DNA of 6,864 nt from Rhodospirillales bacterium Alpha_05. Lineage in GTDB: Bacteria; Pseudomonadota; Alphaproteobacteria; Rhodospirillales; Rhodospirillaceae. Where the stretch lies: NCBI GenBank assembly GCA_001603335.1, contig LUYR01000143.1:1-6864 (forward strand), read 5' to 3'. A program made the position numbers and the translations under genes. The notes beneath the pieces are model-generated. The model saw only the letters and a program-made list of their open reading frames with translations, ran no database searches and was not told the DNA's origin. Positions 1-6,222 of this stretch are shown in pieces. Each line of letters begins with the position of its first letter. The stretch's first letter is position 1.

Positions 1-319
1 CTCCGGTGACCGCGACCGCGGCATCGGCGCGGCTGTGCGCCAGCGCGCCTTCGGCCATCGCCCGTGCGGTTTCCTGGCTCACCGCGCCGTGCTCGGCGAG
101 GATTTCGGGCGAAACCCCCAGCATCTCGATTTTCGCGTCGTTGGAATAGGTGACGAAGCCGCGCTCGAACGCCGCCGAACTTCCGGCGATGTCGGTGAGG
201 GCGGCGGCGATCATCCCGCCGGTGCACGACTCGGCCGTCGCCACCAGGAGGCCGCGTTCGCCGGCGGAGCGTAGGACCGCGTGCGCGAGGTCGGAGGCGG
301 AGAGGGGAGGCGAGGTCAT
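1..319 (-). CDS. pncC: CinA C-terminal domain protein (nicotinamide-nucleotide amidase type), 3' end outside window
   Basis: The first 106 residues are visible; the gene continues past the left edge. The family deamidates nicotinamide mononucleotide to nicotinate mononucleotide in pyridine-nucleotide salvage in the cytoplasm. Seen: the signature TAESCTGG at about residues 28-35, then GSSAAFERGFVTYSN around 46-60 and an AK..MLGVS segment. The last visible residues, AVAVTG, sit where the family has its (V/T)GIAGP motif. The ATG at 319 is preceded by AGGAG six bases away. The CinA-C signature begins about 28 residues in, so this is the short stand-alone form and not the two-domain CinA with an N-terminal MoCF-like domain. 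It follows pgpA by 14 bp on the same strand, so the two are probably co-transcribed. Family assignment is firm; the enzymatic activity is inferred from the family. Confidence 0.93.
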   Translation of the reverse strand, partial: MTSPPLSASDLAHAVLRSAGERGLLVATAESCTGGMIAAALTDIAGSSAAFERGFVTYSNDAKIEMLGVSPEILAEHGAVSQETARAMAEGALAHSRADAAVAVTG

Positions 320-333
320 TTTTCGCTCCTGTT

Positions 334-822
334 TCAAATCAACCGGAAGATGGGCGGAAGATACGGGGACACCGCAGCCACCAGCCCCGCGGCAAGCACA
401 CCCGCGATCACGTCATCGAGCATGATCCCAAGCCCGCCGCCAAGTCGGCGATCGGCCCAGCCCACCGGTCCGGGCTTCCAGACATCGAACAGGCGGAAGG
501 CGAGGAATGCGAGAATCCAACCGGAGAGATCGACTCCGGCAGGCAGAAGTGCGATCCATTGCCCCGCGAACTCGTCGATTACGATACTGCCGGGGTCTTT
601 TCGGTTCATCGCCCGCTCGGCCGTGGCGGCTACCGGAATGCCGACAACCGTGGCGAGCGCGGCCGCGACCCCAAGCGCAGCCAGCCCTCCCGACGATACA
701 ATCGGAACCGCAACGAGTGCTGCGGCCAGCGATCCGACCGTGCCGGGAGCAACCGGCGAACGGCCAATGCCGAGGCATGTGGCCAGCGTCACAGACGCGT
801 ACTTCCAGAACGTGGTTACCAT
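334..822 (-). CDS. pgpA: phosphatidylglycerophosphatase A
   Basis: 162 residues, full length for the family. It dephosphorylates phosphatidylglycerophosphate to phosphatidylglycerol at the inner membrane. Conserved PgpA blocks in order: GIGRSPVAPGTVGSL (18-32), the acidic IVIDEFAGQWIALL (80-93, with D83 and E84), RLFDVWKPGPVGWADRR (110-126) and MLDDVIAG (134-141). Several hydrophobic stretches (about 30-68, 98-112 and 138-153) fit a multi-pass membrane protein. The frame stays open upstream to 1206. I chose the ATG at 822 because homology begins there and GGAGG lies just upstream, although the 3-4 base spacing is short. The upstream extension contains no family sequence. The stop is 14 bp before the cinA-type gene, suggesting a pgpA-pncC operon. 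No key acidic residue appears missing. Confidence 0.95.
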   Translation of the reverse strand: MVTTFWKYASVTLATCLGIGRSPVAPGTVGSLAAALVAVPIVSSGGLAALGVAAALATVVGIPVAATAERAMNRKDPGSIVIDEFAGQWIALLPAGVDLSGWILAFLAFRLFDVWKPGPVGWADRRLGGGLGIMLDDVIAGVLAAGLVAAVSPYLPPIFRLI

Positions 823-931
823 GCGCCCTCCAGGGAGACTCGGGCATACCCGAAATCCGCACAGAAACGCGTAATAGGCGAACAGCGCGAGTGCCCGGGA
901 AGCCGCATCGGCGGAAATTGCGCCCACCCTA

Positions 932-1107
932 TCACGGGTTAGCGCAGCTTGAACAGGCGGCGGCAAGGCGGTTGAAGACTTCGGCCTTGTCTTCGCAACG
1001 GGGGCAAGATAGTTTTTTCGCGGCCGATTTGACGGTAGAACGCGGTCAATCACGTCGTGGGAGGGCTCGAAGCCCCGCGGAGGAGCAACGGGACGCATAA
1101 GAAGCAT
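932..1107 (-). other. possible small zinc-ribbon ORF interrupted by, or translated through, a -1 frameshift
   Basis: One minus-strand frame opens at ATG 1107 or 1098 and reads MRPVAPPRGFEPSHDVIDRV and on to an A6 run (1018-1013). In the -1 frame from that run the reading is LSCPRC, 13 residues, then CSSCANP and a TGA at 934-932. Joined, this is about 55 residues with two CxxC pairs (cysteines at roughly 32, 35, 49 and 52), the layout of a small zinc ribbon. The junction is exactly A AAA AAC (1018-1012) in the phase needed for -1 slippage. Neither half has a good ribosome binding site, and the cysteine-bearing frame has no ATG, GTG or TTG of its own. It could be a genuine slippage gene, a gene broken by a one-base loss (natural or sequencing error in the A run), or chance. 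I do not recognise the family. Confidence 0.3.
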
Positions 1108-1116
1108 GCGTGTCCC
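1090..1116 (+). promoter_or_regulatory. hairpin in the leader of the M23-bactofilin operon
   Basis: ACGCAT (1093-1098) pairs perfectly with ATGCGT (1106-1111) across a 7-base loop, and GGG (1090-1092) pairs with CCC (1114-1116) after a two-base bulge. No T run follows, so it is not an intrinsic terminator. A possible GTG start at 1110 lies inside the 3' arm. Role unknown; it may be leader structure. Confidence 0.35.
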
Positions 1117-1130
1117 AAAGTGTTTACATG

Positions 1131-1154
1131 GGTTCCCTGGGAATGGGGGGAACC
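1131..1154 (+). promoter_or_regulatory. GGTTCCC/GGGAACC hairpin in the same leader
   Basis: A perfect 7-bp stem (1131-1137 with 1148-1154) encloses a 10-base loop. A competing shorter palindrome, TTCCC-T-GGGAA (1133-1143), overlaps it, so two mutually exclusive folds are possible. It is not followed by a U tract. It could equally be a DNA dyad bound by a regulator. Confidence 0.35.
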
Positions 1155-1190
1155 ACCGGTACTCTGAGTGCCAGTCTGGGGGGGGAAGCC

Positions 1191-2558
1191 GTGTCGTTTG
1201 ATCCATCGCACCCGAAAGATTCGCGCTTGATGGCGTTCCTGCGCCGTCGCTTTCCCGAGCGGATGATCTACATCCGGACTGGCGGGACCAGCCGCACGCT
1301 CAATCTCAGCACCAGCCGCCAGGTTTTGATCACCGCTCTGGTGGTCGGCTCCCTCGGTTGGACCGCGTATGCCTCCACCATGCAGATCGCCCACGAGGCG
1401 ATCCTGTCGCTCAAGAGCGACCAGGTCGAGGCCGCCCGCGTCGCCCACGACGAAATCCTCGCCGAGGTCGTCAGCTACCGCGAAAAGATCGCGGCCCTCA
1501 CCGGCGACCTCCAGAACAGCTACGCCCGCGCCAACGAACTCGCGATGCAGGGCATCGAGCTGCAGAAGGAAATGGTCACGCTGGAACGCCGGCTCGGCAC
1601 GCCGAACCGCTCCGACGCAGCCAAGCAGAAGGATCAGGCGCAGTACGACGCGCTCGAGACGAAATACAACCAGACCGAAGCCGCGCGCCACCAGATCGAA
1701 GCCGAGCGGGCGCGGGTGCGCAGCCAGCTGGCCGAGATCGACGGACGCATGGTCCGCCTCGCCAAGAACGGCTCGGTGGAAAGCGACGTCGTCGATCTCC
1801 GCCAGGCGGTGTTGCAGCGCGATCTCGCGATCAACCAGCGGGACAGCCTGGTTTCCGAGAACAAGCGCCTGGGCGAACGCCTGACGCGGATCCAGGCGGC
1901 GCAGAAGCAGATGTTCGAGCAGGTCGCCTCGCTCGCCGACGGCGGCATCGCCCAGATCGAGAAAACCCTCAAGAAAACCGGCCTCAACATCGACGAACTG
2001 ATCGGCAAGCAGGACGCCAACCGCGGCGGTCCGTTCGTTCCCGCCGACTTGCCCGATCTCGGCCGCGACGACCTCAACACCGCGATGCAGACCCTGAGCG
2101 TCCAGATCGACCGTTGGGACGGACTCGCGCGCCTGATGGACAACCTGCCCCTCGGCTACCCGGTGAAGTCGCCGCGCGTCACCAGCGGCTTCGGTTACCG
2201 GCGCGATCCGTTCACCGGATCGCTGGCGGAACATTCAGGCATCGATTTTCGTGGAGAAAAGGGCGACGTCGCCCTCGCGACCGCACCCGGAACCGTAGTA
2301 TACGTAGGCGATCGCGGGAATTACGGGATCATGGTCGAGATCGACCATGGCATGGGATTGAGTACCCGCTACGGGCACCTCGAAGAAGCATTGGTCAAGG
2401 TCGGCGACGAGGTTCAGGCAGGAGCCGCGGTGGCGCTGATCGGAAATACCGGCCGCAGCACCGGCCGCCACTTGCATTACGAAGTGCGCTATAATGGGGA
2501 AGCCTACAACCCCAAGGAATTGATCAGGGTTAAGCGATATGTTCAAAAGAGCCAGTAA
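1191..2558 (+). CDS. membrane-anchored coiled-coil M23 (LytM-type) peptidoglycan endopeptidase
   Basis: 455 residues from GTG 1191. Order: a cytoplasmic N-terminus with RRRFPERMIYIRTGG (about 19-33); one membrane segment (about 44-66); a long Glu/Gln/Arg-rich coiled coil (about 70-250); and a C-terminal LytM/M23 domain (about 323-448). The zinc and catalytic residues are intact: H348 and D352 in EHSGIDF, YGHL with H396, and HLHYE with H427 and H429. It should therefore be an active periplasmic metallopeptidase that cuts peptide cross-links, unlike the degenerate EnvC/NlpD type. The start is uncertain. The frame is open to GTG 1110, with candidates at 1128, 1143, 1191 and 1230. I prefer 1191 because GGGGAAG precedes it at suitable spacing and because 1110-1190 has low third-position G/C and hairpins. 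It overlaps the bactofilin gene by 20 bp, so the products are probably co-translated and work together. Confidence 0.93.
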   Translation: MSFDPSHPKDSRLMAFLRRRFPERMIYIRTGGTSRTLNLSTSRQVLITALVVGSLGWTAYASTMQIAHEAILSLKSDQVEAARVAHDEILAEVVSYREKIAALTGDLQNSYARANELAMQGIELQKEMVTLERRLGTPNRSDAAKQKDQAQYDALETKYNQTEAARHQIEAERARVRSQLAEIDGRMVRLAKNGSVESDVVDLRQAVLQRDLAINQRDSLVSENKRLGERLTRIQAAQKQMFEQVASLADGGIAQIEKTLKKTGLNIDELIGKQDANRGGPFVPADLPDLGRDDLNTAMQTLSVQIDRWDGLARLMDNLPLGYPVKSPRVTSGFGYRRDPFTGSLAEHSGIDFRGEKGDVALATAPGTVVYVGDRGNYGIMVEIDHGMGLSTRYGHLEEALVKVGDEVQAGAAVALIGNTGRSTGRHLHYEVRYNGEAYNPKELIRVKRYVQKSQ

Positions 2559-3045
2559 GCAGGCGAGTGGCGAGGTAATCATGGCCGAGAAAAAGGGCGT
2601 TCCGTCGATCATCAGCCGTGGCCTGACGATCACCGGCAATCTCGTCAGCGATGGCGAGCTGCAAATCGACGGGCGGGTGGAAGGCGACATCCACTGCGTG
2701 TCGCTGGTGGTCGGCCTTGGCGGCGAAGTGATCGGTGAGGTGCGCGCCAATGCGCTGCGCCTGCACGGCCAGATCACCGGCCAGGTCCGCGCCGACAGCG
2801 TGTTCCTCGCCGCGACCGCGCGCATGGTGGGCGACGTCCATCACCAGAGCCTCGCGATCGAACCCGGCGCCTATCTCCAGGGAATGTGCCGCCGCAGCGA
2901 CGACGTGGCGCAGATCGCTGCCGTGCCGTCGGCCTCTGCGGAGCCCGAAATCGAACCCGAACCTGCGGCGACCGCCGCCAATGCCGATTCGCCCCGGCTG
3001 ATCCCGGGCAAGCCGGTGCGCGGCCTGATGGGCGTCGCCTCCTAA
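2539..3045 (+). CDS. bactofilin (polymer-forming cytoskeletal protein)
   Basis: 168 residues. The central bactofilin (DUF583) domain, about 22-118, begins PSIISRGLTITGNLVSDGEL and continues with the repeating glycine/valine pattern (QIDGRVEGDI, GGEVIGEV, GQITGQV, ARMVGDV) of a right-handed beta-helix. The C-terminal tail (about 128-168) is Ala/Pro/Glu-rich and probably disordered. Bactofilins polymerise without nucleotide into membrane-associated filaments that position cell-wall enzymes. I chose ATG 2539, inside the 3' end of the M23 gene, because the resulting MFKRASKQ resembles the short MF-plus-basic membrane-targeting peptide of Caulobacter BacA, and AGGG lies nine bases upstream. The alternative ATG 2581 (MAEKKG) has a nearer GAGG and would remove that peptide. 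A strong terminator follows, making this the last gene of the pair. Confidence 0.95.
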   Translation: MFKRASKQASGEVIMAEKKGVPSIISRGLTITGNLVSDGELQIDGRVEGDIHCVSLVVGLGGEVIGEVRANALRLHGQITGQVRADSVFLAATARMVGDVHHQSLAIEPGAYLQGMCRRSDDVAQIAAVPSASAEPEIEPEPAATAANADSPRLIPGKPVRGLMGVAS

Positions 3046-3073
3046 GATTTTCGCGGAAACATCGAGATTTTGT

Positions 3074-3106
3074 GCGGCGGTCCGGGGTCCCGGTCCGCCG
3101 CTTTTT
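3074..3106 (+). terminator. intrinsic terminator of the M23-bactofilin operon
   Basis: GCGGCGG (3074-3080) and CCGG (3082-3085) pair with CCGG (3090-3093) and CCGCCGC (3095-3101): 11 bp with a single T/T mismatch and a GGTC loop, followed at once by TTTTT (3102-3106). It sits 28 bp after the bactofilin stop. Read from the minus strand, the hairpin lacks a following U run, so it should act mainly on plus-strand transcripts. The T run abuts the stop codon of the convergent transglycosylase gene. Confidence 0.9.
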
Positions 3107-5184
3107 CATGGATTGTCGGCCACCCGGATCGGGTCGCCGCCGACCCGGTGGCGATAGATTTCGGCGTTTTCCAGCACCCGCTGAACGTAGTTGCGGGTTT
3201 CCTTGTACGGGATCGATTCGATCCAGGTAATCAGGTCGACGTCGCCGTTGCGCGGGTCGCCATAGAGGCGGAGCCATTGGTCGACGCGGCTCTCGCCCGC
3301 GTTGTAGGCGGCGAAGGCGAGCGCCGGATGACCGTCGTAGCGGTCGAGCAGGCGGCCGAGATAATGACTGCCGAGTCGGACGTTAGTGTTCGGGCGACGG
3401 GTGAGGAACTCCGGCGTATAGGGCTGGTTCATCATCCGCGCCTCGTGTTCGGCGGTCTTCGGCATCAGCTGCATCAGCCCTTTCGCCCCGGCCGAGCTCG
3501 TCGCTTCGATATCGAAGTTGCTTTCCTGGCGGATGATCCCGAGAACCATCGCCGGAGCGGGGGTGTCGGGAAGCTCGATCCATTTCGGCACCGGATAGGC
3601 GAGGGCGGTGTCGCGGACGTTGTTTTGCCGCAGCAGGCGCGACAGCCGCACGCCCTGGGAGATCGAAATCCCCGAGACCAGTTCGACCGCGGCGAGGCGC
3701 TGGTCGTCGGTGCGGGCGGAATAGTAAAGGGCGCGGGCAAAGCTCGGAATCAGTCGGTCGCCGCCGCTCTGGTCGAGCGCCTTGATCACCGTGGCGAGTT
3801 CCTGCTTCTGCGCCCAGGCCGTGGCCTCGCGCGGCACCTGCGGGACCGGCGGAATCGGCGAGGCGTTGGGCGCGTGGATGCGCCGCGCGGCGAGCTGGCC
3901 GTAGAACGTCGTCGGTTCCTCGGCGGCTTTCGCATACCATTCCGCCGCCTTCGCCGCGTCGCCCTTCTCGCTGGCCGTGCGTCCAAGCCAGTAGGCCCCG
4001 CGCGAACGGCTCACGGGAGTCGAGACGTTGTCGTAGAGCCGCCGGAAATGACCTTCGGCAAGGTTCGGATCCTTGAGGAACTGGAACGCGATCCAGCCCG
4101 CAAGCCACTCCGCCTCGGCAAGATCGCCGGCCGATTTCAAGTCGTTATGCGCGGCGAGGCCGTAGGCCTGGCTGATCCGTCCATCGGCCAGGGCATCGCG
4201 GGCGAGCACCGCCTGCTCGTCCCACCACAGCCCCGGGTTGGGCCGTTCGCCCTTGAAGCCGAGCAGGACGATCACCGCCTCGTCATCTTTGTTGCTGCGA
4301 CGCAACCATCGCGCATGCTCATAAAGCAATGCAGGATCAGATCGCAATGCATTGGGAACGCGAAGCAGGGCATTCGACGCGCCGGAGTTCATTGTCGCCA
4401 GGGCGATGCGGGCCTCGGCGACGACGCGGGTGTCGGCGTCGACCCGTTCGATCTGTCGGTGCGCCTCGCCGAAGCGGCGCTCCCAGATCAAGCGGTTGAG
4501 GCGCGCCTTGTGGTCCTCGGTGCGGATCCACGCGCCCTTGGCGGCGAGGAACGCGCGCTCCTGGTCGGCGCTGAAGGTTTCGTCGCCCCACAGGTCGCGG
4601 TAGCGCTTCGCCGCCTCGGCGTCGCGGCCGTTGCGCTCGGCGGCTTCCGCGAGCCACATCTGGCCCTCGCGGGTGTACGCCTTGCCGGTCGCGAACCACT
4701 TCTGCCGGTCGTCGTCGCTGCCGGTGGTCCAGATGGTTTCCTCGGCGCGGCGGGCGAGGGTGTTGCGGTCGGGCCAGCTCGGATTGGCGTCGGCGAAGGC
4801 GCGGATTTCGGCAAACGTCGCGCCGCTCCCCGGTGCGCGCAGCATCATCCAGGTCAACACCTTGGAAAGCGGCGCTTTCGGCGCGGTCGCGATCACCCGC
4901 CGGACCTCGCGCCAGTCGCCCTTGTCTGCGGCGGCGAACCCCGGGAACAGCGGCTTCGCATCGGGTTTGCGCGGCGCAGGCTTGGGCGCGGAAGCCTTCG
5001 TCGACGGCGCACCCGGCTTGGCCGGCGGCTTCGGCGGCTTAGCCGCGGATGCCTTCGCGTCTTTCGGCTTGGCGTCGGTCGCGGCGAGGGCGGGCGCGCC
5101 AAAGCTCACCGCACAGCCCATCAGGAGGGCGGTGAGCGCACACAGATATTCGGAGAAGCCTCGGGTTCCGGCGGCGTTTTTCAT
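3106..5184 (-). CDS. slt: exported soluble-type lytic transglycosylase (SLT family, GH23)
   Basis: 692 residues from ATG 5184. Order: a signal peptide (about 1-35, ending APALAA); a Lys/Pro/Ala-rich low-complexity linker (about 36-78); a long alpha-helical region (about 85-525) like the superhelical U and L domains of Slt70; then the catalytic domain (about 540-680). The SLT motifs are present: IIRQESNF with the catalytic Glu at about 554, GLMQLMP (about 569), AAYNAG (about 625) and IPYKETRNYVQRV (about 658). It cleaves the MurNAc-GlcNAc bond with formation of 1,6-anhydroMurNAc in the periplasm. The frame extends to GTG 5259, but the signal peptide only makes sense from 5184; no good ribosome binding site precedes either. 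It is convergent with the bactofilin operon and divergent from dapA. Assignment is firm; the start is moderately sure. Confidence 0.95.
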   Translation of the reverse strand: MKNAAGTRGFSEYLCALTALLMGCAVSFGAPALAATDAKPKDAKASAAKPPKPPAKPGAPSTKASAPKPAPRKPDAKPLFPGFAAADKGDWREVRRVIATAPKAPLSKVLTWMMLRAPGSGATFAEIRAFADANPSWPDRNTLARRAEETIWTTGSDDDRQKWFATGKAYTREGQMWLAEAAERNGRDAEAAKRYRDLWGDETFSADQERAFLAAKGAWIRTEDHKARLNRLIWERRFGEAHRQIERVDADTRVVAEARIALATMNSGASNALLRVPNALRSDPALLYEHARWLRRSNKDDEAVIVLLGFKGERPNPGLWWDEQAVLARDALADGRISQAYGLAAHNDLKSAGDLAEAEWLAGWIAFQFLKDPNLAEGHFRRLYDNVSTPVSRSRGAYWLGRTASEKGDAAKAAEWYAKAAEEPTTFYGQLAARRIHAPNASPIPPVPQVPREATAWAQKQELATVIKALDQSGGDRLIPSFARALYYSARTDDQRLAAVELVSGISISQGVRLSRLLRQNNVRDTALAYPVPKWIELPDTPAPAMVLGIIRQESNFDIEATSSAGAKGLMQLMPKTAEHEARMMNQPYTPEFLTRRPNTNVRLGSHYLGRLLDRYDGHPALAFAAYNAGESRVDQWLRLYGDPRNGDVDLITWIESIPYKETRNYVQRVLENAEIYRHRVGGDPIRVADNP

Positions 5185-5321
5185 TTGATTGCCAAGATCA
5201 TGAGGAGGGCAATTGCCCGACGGAGCGCTTATCGTTATTCTGTCGCTTCCGTTCTTCACACCCGGTATAAACCCCGGATTCGACGCGTTCGCAAGACCGT
5301 TTTTGACCCATGGAGCTCCCG
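5185..5321. promoter_or_regulatory. divergent promoter region between slt and dapA
   Basis: This stretch must serve both genes. On the minus strand TTGCGA (5294-5289), 18 bases, then TTATAC (5270-5265) is a fair sigma-70-like promoter for slt. It would start transcription near 5258, downstream of the GTG at 5259, which supports the 5184 start. On the plus strand TATAAA (5266-5271) could be the dapA -10, but I see no good -35 for it. A perfect 12-bp palindrome, GGGCAATTGCCC (5207-5218), lies in the resulting slt leader. All of this is pattern reading only. Confidence 0.35.
5312..5315 (+). promoter_or_regulatory. ribosome binding site that decides the dapA start
   Basis: GGAG six bases before ATG 5322 is the best-placed Shine-Dalgarno sequence. 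It overlaps the alternative ATG at 5310, which has no such site of its own. Confidence 0.7.
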
Positions 5322-6194
5322 ATGTTTAAAGGTTCGATGACTGCGCTGATTACGCCTTTCCGCGATGGCGCCGTCGACGAAAAAGCATTCGCGGCGTTCG
5401 TCGATTGGCAGCTCTCCGAGGGCACCCACGCGGTGATCCCCTGCGGCACCACGGGTGAATCTCCGACGCTGTCGCACGAGGAGCATCATCGCGTCACCGC
5501 GATCTGCATCGAAGTCGCCAAGGGCCGCGCCCCGGTGATCGCGGGTACCGGCTCCAACTCCACCGAGGAAGCCGTGAGCCTGTCGCGCCATGCGCAGAAG
5601 GCCGGAGCCGACGCGCTGCTCGTCGTCACGCCGTACTATAACAAGCCGAACCCGGAAGGTCAGTACCTGCACTTCAAGGCGATCGCGGAAGCCGTCGACC
5701 TGCCGATCTTCATCTACAACATTCCGGGTCGCAGCGTCATCGACATGTCGGTCGCGACCATGGCGCGCCTCGCCAAGCTGCCGAACATCGTCGGCGTCAA
5801 GGACGCGACCGCAGACCTCGCGCGGCCGCTCAAGGTCCGCACCGAAATCGGGCCGAAGTTCTGCCAGCTCTCGGGCGAAGACGCCACCGTCACCGCGTTC
5901 CTCGCGCAGGGCGGCGTCGGCTGCATCTCGGTTTCGGCCAACGTTGCGCCGCGCCTGTGCTCCGAGCTCCACACCGCGTGGCAGGAAGGCGACTTCGCCA
6001 AGGTTTGGGAACTCCGCGACCGCCTGATGCCTTTGCATGATGCGATGTTCTGCGAAACCAGCCCGGCTCCGGTCAAATACGCCGCGTCGCTTATCGGCCG
6101 CGCGCTCCCCGACTGCCGCCTGCCGATCGCGCCGCTCTCCGCCGAGGGTCGCGCCAAGGTCGAGGCGGCAATGCAGAAGGTTGGGCTGATCTGA
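5322..6194 (+). CDS. dapA: 4-hydroxy-tetrahydrodipicolinate synthase
   Basis: 290 residues, the usual length. It condenses pyruvate with aspartate semialdehyde, the committed step to diaminopimelate and lysine, in the cytoplasm. A complete TIM-barrel enzyme: the start MFKGSMTALITPF, GTTGES with T43/T44 (42-47), TPYYN with Y105/Y106, YNIPGR with Y132 and R137, and the Schiff-base lysine K160 in GVKDAT. Residues matching the E. coli lysine-inhibition site are kept (S47, H52, H55, N79, E83, Y105; offset by one from E. coli), so feedback inhibition by lysine is plausible, although E. coli A49 is proline here. I chose ATG 5322 over ATG 5310 because of its ribosome binding site and the family N-terminus. 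smpB follows 28 bp later, probably on the same transcript. Confidence 0.97.
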   Translation: MFKGSMTALITPFRDGAVDEKAFAAFVDWQLSEGTHAVIPCGTTGESPTLSHEEHHRVTAICIEVAKGRAPVIAGTGSNSTEEAVSLSRHAQKAGADALLVVTPYYNKPNPEGQYLHFKAIAEAVDLPIFIYNIPGRSVIDMSVATMARLAKLPNIVGVKDATADLARPLKVRTEIGPKFCQLSGEDATVTAFLAQGGVGCISVSANVAPRLCSELHTAWQEGDFAKVWELRDRLMPLHDAMFCETSPAPVKYAASLIGRALPDCRLPIAPLSAEGRAKVEAAMQKVGLI

Positions 6195-6222
6195 TCCGAT
6201 CGGTCCCGAAACAAGGTATCCG

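Larger units (their letters stand above)
823..1190. other. divergent intergenic region between pgpA and the M23 peptidase gene
   Basis: About 370 bases between a minus-strand and a plus-strand gene, so promoters for both should lie here, but I cannot name a convincing -35/-10 pair for either. What is visible: a TTGAC-N11-GTCAA dyad (1029-1049) that presents a TTGAC hexamer on each strand; a GAAGAC/GTCTTC stem (974-979 with 989-994); a GGGCT-CGA-AGCCC hairpin (1063-1075); two further hairpins at 1090-1116 and 1131-1154; and a run of eight G (1178-1185). The minus strand also carries the frameshifted zinc-ribbon candidate at 932-1107. Third-position G/C in the readable frame from 1110 to 1190 is about 59%, clearly below the body of the M23 gene, which argues that this part is leader rather than coding sequence. 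Confidence 0.6.

Noticed and set aside
35..425. Plus-strand ORFs across the CinA-type gene and the end of pgpA
   Set aside because: They lie opposite well-supported minus-strand genes and have arginine/proline-rich shadow composition.
1063..1080. tRNA-like T-arm (GGGGC TTCGAGC on the minus strand)
   Set aside because: The 53-61 pair fails, the stem has another weak pair, and no anticodon arm or acceptor stem can be built around it. It is better read as a simple GGGCT/AGCCC hairpin.
823..1206. 128-residue N-terminal extension of PgpA in the same frame
   Set aside because: Family homology begins at ATG 822, which has its own ribosome binding site. The extension overlaps the start of the divergent M23 gene.
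1050..2234. 394-residue minus-strand ORF opposite the M23 gene
   Set aside because: Antisense shadow of a strongly coding frame; no recognisable domain.
5185..5259. 25-residue N-terminal extension of the transglycosylase from GTG 5259
   Set aside because: It would bury the signal peptide behind a polar stretch, has no ribosome binding site, and the likely slt promoter starts transcription at about this point.
3070..5340. 756-residue plus-strand ORF antisense to slt
   Set aside because: It mirrors the transglycosylase gene, shows no family motifs, and is typical of antisense frames kept open by high G/C. The minus-strand frame has a signal peptide and all SLT motifs.
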